A stretch of DNA of 64,000 bases from assembly GCA_050049775.1 (NCBI GenBank), contig JASFVP010000002.1:53755-117754 (forward strand). Direction: 5' to 3'. Every line of letters begins with the position of its first letter. The stretch's first letter is position 1. This DNA comes from JABDQZ01 sp050049775 (lineage in GTDB: Bacteria > Pseudomonadota > Gammaproteobacteria > Chromatiales > Chromatiaceae). Below are positions 17,507-25,298 of the stretch, one piece after another. The notes under the pieces are model-generated. The model did no database searches, was not told the DNA's origin, and saw nothing but the letters and a program-made list of their open reading frames with translations. Both the position numbers and the translations under genes were made by a program.

Positions 17507-18676
17507 ATGGCGGCCGAGAATCAGGACGGACAAGAGAAGACGGAACAAGCAACGCCCAAGCGCCAGGACAAGGCGCGTAAAAAAGGGCAGGTGCCGCGTT
17601 CCAAGGATCTCGCCAACAGCATGTTCATGGTGATTGCTGTCGTAACCTTGATGATGACCGAAGGTGTCATCAGCGACGGTTTTGATTCGATCTTCAAACT
17701 CAATTTCCAGCTGGCGCGTGAAGATGTCTTTGATACGTCCGCGCTGGTGCGTAACCTGGCCGATTCCATCGTCATGAGCCTCAAGCTGGTGGCACCGTTT
17801 TTTGCGGTCATGATTGTGGTGGCGTTTTTGTCCAACGTGCCGATGGGCGGTTTTATTTTTTCCATGGAACCGATGAAGCCCAAGCTGGAGAAATTCAACA
17901 TCCTCAAAGGTATGAAGAAGTTCGTCAGCGTCAATGGCCTGATGGAACTGGGCAAGTCTTTTCTGAAATTCGTACTCATCGGCGGCGCGACCTATTTTCT
18001 GCTGGCCGCCAACATCGAGGATTTCCTGACACTGGCGGACATGGACCCGGAAGACGCCGAAGGCAAGATGCTCAGCCTGATCAGCTGGCTGGTGCTGATC
18101 ATTTCCTCGACCCTGATCCTGATTGCGTTGTTTGATGTGCCGTACCAGAAATGGAAGTACAAGGAAAACCTGAAAATGACCAAGCAGGAGGTCAAGGACG
18201 AAAACAAGAGCCAGGAAAACCCCGAAATCCGTCGTCGCATTCGCCAGACCCAGTTCGACAGTCACAACAAGCGCATGATGGAAGCGGTGCCGAGCGCCGA
18301 CGTGGTCATCACCAACCCGACGCATTTTGCCGTGGCCTTGCGTTACGACCAGGATGAAATGGCGGCGCCGGTCGTGGTCGCCAAGGGTGCCGACCTGCTG
18401 GCCGCTTCAATCCGACGCGTCGCAGAAGAACATGAAATAACCATCGTTGAATCACCGCCGCTGGCGCGTGCTATTTATTTCACGACCAAGCTGGATCAGC
18501 CGATTCCATCGGCCCTGTATCTGGCTGTCGCCAAGTTGCTGGCTTATGTCTATGAACTGCAGGCCAGTCCGTTTGATATTCGTGATGATGATCGAGTGCG
18601 CGATCAGTGGCAGGTGCCGGATGAAATGCAGTTCGATACTCGTGGCCGCAAAACCAGACGCAGACCGCAGGTGTAA
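17507..18676 (+). CDS. flhB: Flagellar export switch protein FlhB
   Basis: Membrane protein that switches export from rod/hook to filament substrates. The N-terminus (QDGQEKTEQATPKRQDKARK) is the standard FlhB opening, followed by four TM helices and the cytoplasmic autocleavage domain. The cleavage site NPTH is intact (Asn270-Pro-Thr-His) within VVITNPTHFAVALRYD, so self-processing is expected. The C-terminal tail carries extra basic residues (GRKTRRRPQV). Confidence 0.96.
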   Translation: MAAENQDGQEKTEQATPKRQDKARKKGQVPRSKDLANSMFMVIAVVTLMMTEGVISDGFDSIFKLNFQLAREDVFDTSALVRNLADSIVMSLKLVAPFFAVMIVVAFLSNVPMGGFIFSMEPMKPKLEKFNILKGMKKFVSVNGLMELGKSFLKFVLIGGATYFLLAANIEDFLTLADMDPEDAEGKMLSLISWLVLIISSTLILIALFDVPYQKWKYKENLKMTKQEVKDENKSQENPEIRRRIRQTQFDSHNKRMMEAVPSADVVITNPTHFAVALRYDQDEMAAPVVVAKGADLLAASIRRVAEEHEITIVESPPLARAIYFTTKLDQPIPSALYLAVAKLLAYVYELQASPFDIRDDDRVRDQWQVPDEMQFDTRGRKTRRRPQV

Positions 18677-18679
18677 CTT

Positions 18680-20779
18680 ATGTCCATGCAAACCATACTC
18701 AATAACTTGAAACAGATCGGCCTGAAAGGTTTCGGTGGGCCGGTGGTCATGCTCATGATGCTGGCAATGGTGGTGATTCCGCTACCGGCGTTTCTGCTCG
18801 ACATGTTTTTCACGTTCAACATCTCGTTGTCGCTGATTGTGTTGCTGGTGGTGATTTTTTCACTGCGGCCGATGGAGTTCTCGGTGTTCCCGACCGTGAT
18901 TCTGGTGGCGACCCTGTTGCGTCTGGCGCTGAACGTTGCTTCCACCCGTATCGTGTTGCTGGAAGGCCATACCGGGGGTGATGCGGCCGGTAAGGTGATC
19001 GAGGCGTTTGGCGCCTTCGTTATCGGCGGTAACTACGCGGTCGGTATCATCGTGTTTGCGATTCTCATGATTATCAACTTTATCGTCATCACCAAAGGTG
19101 CCGGGCGTATTGCTGAAGTCAGCGCACGTTTCACACTGGATGCCATGCCCGGCAAACAGATGGCGATCGACGCCGATCTTAATACCGGTTACCTGACCCA
19201 GGACGAAGCCAAGAAGCGGCGCGAGGAAATTGCCGCCGAGGCGGATTTTTACGGTTCCATGGATGGTGCGTCGAAGTTTGTGCGCGGTGACGCGGTTGCC
19301 GGCATGTGGATCATGGGGATTAACATCGTCGGTGGTCTGGTCATCGGTATGGTGCAACACGACCTGAGCCTGTCGCAGGCGCTGGAAAACTACATCCTGC
19401 TGGCCATCGGTGATGGTCTGGTGGCGCAGATTCCTTCCTTGCTGTTGTCCACATCGGCCGCGGTCATCGTCACTCGCATCAGCGATTCCGAAGCCGATGT
19501 CGGCACGCAGCTGTCATCTCAACTGTTCAACAATCCCAAGGCACTGGTGTTCACTTCCGGGGTGCTGTTTTTGCTGGGCATGATCCCGGGCATGCCGAAT
19601 GTGGCTTTCCTGACGTTGGCGGTAGTCAGTGCGGCCGTCGCCTGGTACCTCATGCAGCGAGCGGCCGAGCCGGAGCTGGTGACGGAAATGCCGCTACACG
19701 AAGAGACGACCAGCCAGGCGGCCGAACCCAAGGAACTCAGCTGGGATGACGTGCAACCGGTCGACATCATTGGCCTGGAGGTCGGTTATCGCCTGATTCC
19801 ACTGGTCGACAAGAGTCAGGGCGGCCAGCTGATGAACCGCATCAAGGGTGTGCGGCGCAAGCTGTCACAGGAACTCGGTTTCCTGGTGCAGTCGGTGCAC
19901 ATTCGCGACAACCTGGATCTGGCGCCGAATGCCTATCGCATCTCACTCAATGGCGTCGGTATTGGTGAAGCCGAGATTCACCCGGACCGGGAACTGGCAA
20001 TCAACCCGGGCAAGGTGTTCGGTCACATTCCAGGTATTGAAACACGCGATCCGGCCTTTGGCCTGGAAGCGGTCTGGATTGAACCGTCGCAAAAGGATAA
20101 TGCACAGGCCCAGGGTTATACCGTGGTCGACGCCAGCACCGTGGTCGCCACGCATCTGAGCGAGATCATCAAGAATCATGCGGATGAATTGCTCGGCCAT
20201 GAAGAGGTGCAGGAATTGCTCGACAGTCTCGCCAACACCTATCCGAAACTGGTCGAGGATCTGGTGCCCAAGGCGCTGTCACTGAGCCAGGTGCTCAAGG
20301 TATTGCAGCAGTTGCTGGCCGAAGGCGTGCCGATCAAGGACATTCGTACCATTGCCGAAACTTTGGCGGATCAGGCGGCTTATAGTCAGGATTCCGGCGC
20401 TTTATTGGCGTCTGTGCGCGTCGCGTTGTCACGCTCGATAGTGCAGCAAATCGTTGGTTCTGTTGAAGAAATTCCGGTTATCGTGCTGGATCCTGGATTG
20501 GAACAGATATTGCAGCAAACGCTGCAGGCCTCCGGTGGCGACGGCATGGGATTCGAACCGGGGCTGGCAGAAAGACTGCAACAGGCTTTGATCGAAACAG
20601 CAAAGGAACAGGAAATGGCGGGTCAGGAAAGCATCTTGTTGGTAGCGGCAGGAGTACGGCCCTGGATGTCACGCTTCGCCAAGCACAGTGCCCCGGGCAC
20701 CCATGTGCTGTCGTATAACGAGATACCGGACAATCGCAAGATCAGAGTCGTTGCCACCATTGGTAATGCAACTTCCTAG
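18680..20779 (+). CDS. flhA: Flagellar export gate protein FlhA
   Basis: Largest export gate subunit, a nonamer ring that couples proton flow to protein export and docks chaperone-substrate complexes. The 699 residues match the family: about eight N-terminal TM helices (to about 330), the FHIPEP-type loop with FTLDAMPGKQMAIDADLN and SKFVRGDAVAGMWIMGINI, then the cytoplasmic domain (about 360-699) with QNDN-type FlhA conserved blocks such as LSQVLKVLQQLLAEGVPIKD. It starts 3 bases after flhB. Confidence 0.97.
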   Translation: MSMQTILNNLKQIGLKGFGGPVVMLMMLAMVVIPLPAFLLDMFFTFNISLSLIVLLVVIFSLRPMEFSVFPTVILVATLLRLALNVASTRIVLLEGHTGGDAAGKVIEAFGAFVIGGNYAVGIIVFAILMIINFIVITKGAGRIAEVSARFTLDAMPGKQMAIDADLNTGYLTQDEAKKRREEIAAEADFYGSMDGASKFVRGDAVAGMWIMGINIVGGLVIGMVQHDLSLSQALENYILLAIGDGLVAQIPSLLLSTSAAVIVTRISDSEADVGTQLSSQLFNNPKALVFTSGVLFLLGMIPGMPNVAFLTLAVVSAAVAWYLMQRAAEPELVTEMPLHEETTSQAAEPKELSWDDVQPVDIIGLEVGYRLIPLVDKSQGGQLMNRIKGVRRKLSQELGFLVQSVHIRDNLDLAPNAYRISLNGVGIGEAEIHPDRELAINPGKVFGHIPGIETRDPAFGLEAVWIEPSQKDNAQAQGYTVVDASTVVATHLSEIIKNHADELLGHEEVQELLDSLANTYPKLVEDLVPKALSLSQVLKVLQQLLAEGVPIKDIRTIAETLADQAAYSQDSGALLASVRVALSRSIVQQIVGSVEEIPVIVLDPGLEQILQQTLQASGGDGMGFEPGLAERLQQALIETAKEQEMAGQESILLVAAGVRPWMSRFAKHSAPGTHVLSYNEIPDNRKIRVVATIGNATS

Positions 20780-20814
20780 GGCCAGGCCCGAAGTTAACTT
20801 GAGGAAAATGTGCA

Positions 20815-22035
20815 ATGAAAATTAAACGCTTTGTTGCTCCCGATATGCGCCAGGCGATCGGCGCGGTGAAAAAGGAAATCGGTGAAGATGCGGTCATCCT
20901 GTCGAACAAGACAACCGCTGCCGGAGTCGAGCTGGTTGCCGCGGTGGATTATGATGCCGAACAGTTCATCGCCGAATCGCATGACAGCAAGGCAAGGTCA
21001 GCCGAGCAGCAAACCACGACGGCCAGCGAACATCAGGCCGCCGGTTATGACGCTGCGTCGTTGTGGGGCGATAGCATGCCAAAGAGCAATGAGCAGCAAC
21101 AGGAAATCGAAGCCATGCGCCGTGAAATGCAGGCCATGCGCCGCATTATGGAAAACGAGCTGTCCGACATCAGCTGGCGCGAGATGAGCCACAAACGTCC
21201 GGAAAGCAAGGAGCTGTTTCGCCAACTCATGAACATGGGCATCAGCGCTGATATTGCCGAGCGTCTCATGAATGCCGTCGCCGATGCCGGCAGCTTCGAA
21301 CAGCAATGGCAAAAAGCGCTGTATTATCTGTCGGCGGAAATCTCGGTGACCGGCGACGATTTATCCGAATTCGGTGGCGTGGTTGCCGTGGTCGGTCCGA
21401 CCGGTGTTGGCAAGACCACCACCATCGCCAAGCTGGCGGCGCGTTATTGCCTGCGTCACGGCAACCGCCATGTGGCGTTGATCAGCACCGATAACTTCCG
21501 TATCGGTGCGCGCGAACAATTGCACACTTACGGCCGTATTCTCAATGTGCCGGTGCGCACCGCTTCCAATTCACAGGAACTCAACGAAACCCTGAACAAC
21601 TTTGCTGACAAGAAACTGATTCTGATTGATACCGCCGGTCTCAGTCACCAGGATGTCAAACTCAATGAGCAGCTGGCCATGTTGCAGGTCGCCGGCAAAC
21701 GCGTCAGCCGTTTCCTGGCGTTGTCGGCAACAACCGAACAGGTCGCGCTGAAACGTGCCATCGCGGCATTCAAGCCGATCCGGCCGGATGCCTGCCTGTT
21801 AACCAAGACCGATGAGGCCGCCTCGCTGGGAGGCATACTGTCGGCCATCATCCACAGTGGTTTGCCGGTGGCCTATTACACCGATGGCCAGAAAGTGCCC
21901 GAGGACATGCACGTGGCGCGTGCCAATCCGTTGGTGAAACTGGCGTCATCTCTGGCGCAGGATGCCTCCGAGCAGCACGGTGACGGCTATCTGGCGCTGG
22001 CCCTGAGTGCGGCGCGCAGCAACGCTTATTGTTAA
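20815..22035 (+). CDS. flhF: Polar flagellum placement GTPase FlhF
   Basis: SRP-type GTPase that sets the polar site of flagellar assembly. The N-terminal variable domain (about 1-110) is basic then glutamine-rich; the NG domain follows, with the P-loop GPTGVGKTTTIAKLA (about 194-208), the STDNFRIGAREQL and LILIDTAGLS motifs, and TKTDEAASLGG. It precedes flhG, its ATPase antagonist, as in Pseudomonas and Vibrio, which argues for one or a few polar flagella. Confidence 0.95.
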   Translation: MKIKRFVAPDMRQAIGAVKKEIGEDAVILSNKTTAAGVELVAAVDYDAEQFIAESHDSKARSAEQQTTTASEHQAAGYDAASLWGDSMPKSNEQQQEIEAMRREMQAMRRIMENELSDISWREMSHKRPESKELFRQLMNMGISADIAERLMNAVADAGSFEQQWQKALYYLSAEISVTGDDLSEFGGVVAVVGPTGVGKTTTIAKLAARYCLRHGNRHVALISTDNFRIGAREQLHTYGRILNVPVRTASNSQELNETLNNFADKKLILIDTAGLSHQDVKLNEQLAMLQVAGKRVSRFLALSATTEQVALKRAIAAFKPIRPDACLLTKTDEAASLGGILSAIIHSGLPVAYYTDGQKVPEDMHVARANPLVKLASSLAQDASEQHGDGYLALALSAARSNAYC

Positions 22036-22089
22036 ATAAAAATCATATAGTGCATTGATAGTTAAAAGTATTTAAACTGGGGAAAACAT

Positions 22090-23019
22090 GTGTGGCGCGG
22101 ATATGAAAATTATAAAGAAGTCGCATTGTCTGACGACAGGCATATTCAGTTGATGTACACAGACCAAGCAGCAGGATTACGACAAATGGTGCAGCCAAAA
22201 CCCGTACAGGTGATTGCCGTCAGTGGTGGCAAGGGAGGTGTTGGCAAAACCAATGTTTCAGTGAATCTGGCCGTGGCGCTGGCTGAAATCGGGCGACAGG
22301 TCATGTTGCTGGACGCCGACCTGGGACTGGCCAATGTGGATGTTATGCTGGGGCTGCACGCTAACTACGATTTATCGCACGTACTCAAGGGCGAAAAAAC
22401 TCTCGAGGAAATCGTCATCGACGGACCGAGTGGCATCCAGTTGATTCCTGGTGCATCCGGTATCCAGAAGATGGCCGAGCTGAGTCCGGCCGAACATGTC
22501 GGCATCATTCGCGCCTTCAGCGATGTTGGACCGGATGTTGATACCCTGATTGTTGATACCGCCGCCGGTATTTCCGATACCGTCATCAGTTTCACCCGCG
22601 CCTCCCAGGAAGTGGTTGTGGTGGTTTGTGATGAACCGGCTTCCATTACCGATGCCTACGCCATCATCAAGTTACTCAATAAGGAATACGGTGCCACACG
22701 TTTCCGCATCCTGGCGAACATGGTGCGCAGCGTGCAGGAAGGACGTGAACTCTATAATAAAATGTGTCGCGTGACAGATCGGTATCTGGACGTGATGCTT
22801 AGTTTCATGGGCTCGGTGCCCTATGATGACTCTGTGAAGAAAGCCGTGAAAAGCCAGAAGCCGGTGATTACTGCATTTCCTCGCAGCAAGGCCGCCCAGG
22901 CATTCAAGAACCTGGCAAGAAAGGTCGAAACCTGGCCGCTGCCGCAAGGCGCGAACGGGCAGATGCAATTCTTTGTTGAGCGGCTGATTCAATACACTTC
23001 GGGATATGGGGAGATGTAA
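22090..23019 (+). CDS. flhG: Flagellar number regulator FlhG (FleN), MinD-like ATPase
   Basis: MinD/ParA-class ATPase that limits flagellar number by opposing FlhF and FleQ/FlrA-type activators. It has the deviant Walker A GGKGGVGKTNVSVNLA, the switch LLDADLGLANVDVMLG, VDTAAGI, and the DEPASITDAYAIIKLLN block typical of FlhG/FleN. A C-terminal amphipathic membrane helix is likely. The coordinates start at GTG 22090; an ATG at 22153 (MYTDQAAGLRQM) gives a more usual N-terminus with the DQAxGLR activation helix, and neither has a convincing ribosome site. Confidence 0.93.
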   Translation: MWRGYENYKEVALSDDRHIQLMYTDQAAGLRQMVQPKPVQVIAVSGGKGGVGKTNVSVNLAVALAEIGRQVMLLDADLGLANVDVMLGLHANYDLSHVLKGEKTLEEIVIDGPSGIQLIPGASGIQKMAELSPAEHVGIIRAFSDVGPDVDTLIVDTAAGISDTVISFTRASQEVVVVVCDEPASITDAYAIIKLLNKEYGATRFRILANMVRSVQEGRELYNKMCRVTDRYLDVMLSFMGSVPYDDSVKKAVKSQKPVITAFPRSKAAQAFKNLARKVETWPLPQGANGQMQFFVERLIQYTSGYGEM

Positions 23020-23021
23020 CC

Positions 23022-23786
23022 GTGAACGGATTGGCAAGTTATCAGTCGGTGCAGGATGAAAGCCTCGACGACCTGGTCACCAAACACGCCGGGCTGGTCA
23101 AACGCATTGCGTATCACTTGATGAACCGTTTGCCGCCGAGCGTGCAGGCGGAAGACCTGATCCAGGCCGGCATGATGGGGCTGCTTGAAGCGAGCCGGAA
23201 TTACGATTCGAATCAGGGCGCCAGTTTTGAAACCTATGCTGGCATCCGCATTCGCGGCGCCATGCTTGACGAAATCCGCCGCAGCGACTGGACGCCACGG
23301 TCGGTGCATCGCAAGGCGCGTATGGTGGCCGATGCCATGCGCGAAATCGAAAACAACGAAGGCCGTGATGCGCGTGATGTGGAAGTTGCCGAGACACTTA
23401 ACATCTCACTCGAGGAATATCACAACATTCTCAAGGATGCCTCCGGTTCACGCATTTTCAGCTTTGATGAACTGGCCGCGCTTGGTGACGTGACTCCGGG
23501 CGAAGATCATCACCCGGCATTTTCCGATGAATCCCAGACACCGGTCGATGGCCTGGAAAAAGACGATTTCCGCGAGGCGCTGTCCTATGCCATTGCCGGC
23601 TTGCCGGAGCGCGAACGTCTGGTCATCGCACTTTATTATGATGAAGAGCTGAACCTGCGCGAAATCGGTCAGGTACTTGGCGTCAGTGAATCACGCGTCT
23701 GCCAGATACACAGCCAGGCGGCCATGCGTTTACGTGCCAGAATGAGCAACTGGCTGCCGGAATACCAGGAAGACTTCAATCCCTGA
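23022..23786 (+). CDS. fliA: Flagellar sigma factor FliA (sigma-28)
   Basis: Sigma factor for late flagellar and chemotaxis genes. Regions can be traced: 1.2-2.4 (LVKRIAYHLMNRLPPSVQAEDLIQ, YAGIRIRGAMLDEIRRSDW), region 3 (about 100-160) and region 4 (LPERERLVIALYYDEELNLREIGQVLGVSESRVCQIHSQA). The start is a GTG 2 bases after the flhG stop with GGGGAGATG ahead of it. Its anti-sigma factor FlgM is not in the window. A candidate sigma-28 promoter lies just downstream, before cheY. Confidence 0.95.
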   Translation: MNGLASYQSVQDESLDDLVTKHAGLVKRIAYHLMNRLPPSVQAEDLIQAGMMGLLEASRNYDSNQGASFETYAGIRIRGAMLDEIRRSDWTPRSVHRKARMVADAMREIENNEGRDARDVEVAETLNISLEEYHNILKDASGSRIFSFDELAALGDVTPGEDHHPAFSDESQTPVDGLEKDDFREALSYAIAGLPERERLVIALYYDEELNLREIGQVLGVSESRVCQIHSQAAMRLRARMSNWLPEYQEDFNP

Positions 23787-23981
23787 GACGCCGGTTCAAA
23801 CGGATCGGTGTTTTCCCCGACTCTGCGCCAGCGCAACTTTTCACTTCTGCATTACCCTGTAAAACAACGGCCTGATCTGTGTCGTTGTCATTTTTCAGAT
23901 CATTTCTCACCGGTCGATAACAATGTGACTCGCAGGATTTTCCGGTTTCCTGTCATTCACACCCATTCACCACTTATGCCT

Positions 23982-24008
23982 TAAAGTTTTTTTTTGCCTT
24001 GACGTTAT
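23982..24008 (+). promoter_or_regulatory. Candidate sigma-28 (FliA) promoter before cheY
   Basis: In the 309-base gap between fliA and cheY, TAAAGTTT (23982-23989) matches the sigma-28 -35 consensus exactly; after the standard 11-base spacer comes GACGTTAT (24001-24008), which matches 5 of 8 positions of the -10 consensus GCCGATAA. This would place a start site near 24014, about 80 bases before cheY. The rest of the gap holds no recognisable gene. Confidence 0.5.
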
Positions 24009-24095
24009 AAAAGACAGGTACATGGTTAAATGTTTTCTTGAGGCTGCCGCTAAGAGAGCCAGGTTCAAAAAATAACTAGCAGGCCGGAGGTCACG

Positions 24096-24482
24096 TTGGA
24101 CAAAAATATGAAAATTCTAGTGGTGGATGACTTTTCCACCATGCGCAGAATTGTAAAAAACCTGTTGGGAGATCTGGGTTTTAAAAACATAGAAGAAGCC
24201 GACGATGGTAATACCGCTTTGCCGAAACTGCAGTCGGGTAAGTTCGATTTCCTGGTAACAGACTGGAACATGCCGGGCATGACCGGCATTGATTTGCTGA
24301 AAGCGGTTCGCGCCGATCCCAACCTTGCTTCCCTGCCAGTGCTTATGGTGACCGCAGAATCCAAACGGGAGCAGATCATCGAAGCTGCGCAAGCAGGCGT
24401 CAACGGCTACGTGGTCAAGCCATTTACTGCAGGCACGCTGGAAGAAAAAATTTCGAAAATCTTCGATCGAGTAAATGGCTAA
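24096..24482 (+). CDS. cheY: Chemotaxis response regulator CheY
   Basis: Single-domain receiver that carries the phosphoryl signal from CheA to FliM. The acidic pair Asp11-Asp12, phospho-acceptor Asp56 (VTDWNMPG), Thr in MVTAES and Lys in VVKPF are all present, and the sequence DDFSTMRRIVKNLLGDLGF is diagnostic of true CheY. The TTG at 24096 is taken as start because CCGGAGG precedes it at correct distance; the ATG four codons later has none. The last base of the stop is the first base of cheZ. Confidence 0.96.
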   Translation: MDKNMKILVVDDFSTMRRIVKNLLGDLGFKNIEEADDGNTALPKLQSGKFDFLVTDWNMPGMTGIDLLKAVRADPNLASLPVLMVTAESKREQIIEAAQAGVNGYVVKPFTAGTLEEKISKIFDRVNG

Positions 24483-25252
24483 TGGCAACATCAAAAACAA
24501 AAACACCACAAACAAGGGATCTGTCTGAAAAGTTGCAGCTTGCACGCAATTTGGTTGCGGCACTCGAACAGGGGGATGAACAACAGGCTAACACCCATAT
24601 TGAGTCACTGGCGAACGGAGCCAATGCAAATGGATCGCTGTTTCAGGAAGTGGGTCGATTGACACGCGAACTGCATGAAGCGATAAACGGCTTTGTGCTG
24701 GACTCCGAAGTGGCAGAGATGGTCAATGTTGACATGCCGGATGCCGCAGAGCGTTTGCGCTACGTCATTACCACTACGGAGACAGCAGCACACCAGACAC
24801 TGACCGCCATCGAAGAGGCGCTGCCGGTATCTGAAAACCTCAAGGTCACCGCTGAAGGCTTGAATCAACAGTGGGGGCGTTTCCTGCAGCGCGAGCTGAA
24901 AGTGAACGACTTCAAACAGCTCAGTGGTGATTTGAGTGATTTCCTGCAGCAGGCTGTCAAGGACAGCAACGAACTGCACAGCAAGATGAATGAAATCATG
25001 ATGGCGCAGGGCTTCCAGGACATTACCGGACAGATCATCAAAAAGGTCATTGTGTTGGTGCAGGATGTCGAAAGTCGCCTGGTGCAATTGATCAAGCTGG
25101 CGGGTAACCAACAGACCAGCAAAGAAGACGAAGCACGTAAACAAAAACGTATGGCGGAAGAAGACGGTCCGGCCGTACCCGGTGTGACCCAGTCAGAAGT
25201 GGTCAGCGGCCAGGACGATGTGGACGATCTGTTGTCCAGCCTGGGTTTTTAA
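24482..25252 (+). CDS. cheZ: CheY-P phosphatase CheZ
   Basis: Long four-helix-bundle dimer that dephosphorylates CheY-P. Catalytic Asp180 and Gln184 are seen in AQGFQDITGQIIKKV, and the C-terminal CheY-tethering peptide is intact (QDDVDDLLSSLGF at the very end). The start overlaps the cheY stop by one base. The 256 residues are slightly longer than the 214 of Escherichia coli, mainly in the N-terminal region and the linker before the C-terminal peptide. Confidence 0.94.
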   Translation: MATSKTKTPQTRDLSEKLQLARNLVAALEQGDEQQANTHIESLANGANANGSLFQEVGRLTRELHEAINGFVLDSEVAEMVNVDMPDAAERLRYVITTTETAAHQTLTAIEEALPVSENLKVTAEGLNQQWGRFLQRELKVNDFKQLSGDLSDFLQQAVKDSNELHSKMNEIMMAQGFQDITGQIIKKVIVLVQDVESRLVQLIKLAGNQQTSKEDEARKQKRMAEEDGPAVPGVTQSEVVSGQDDVDDLLSSLGF

Positions 25253-25298
25253 GTGACGCAATAATAATGATAAAGACATCTAGAAGAAGGAGTGTGTG

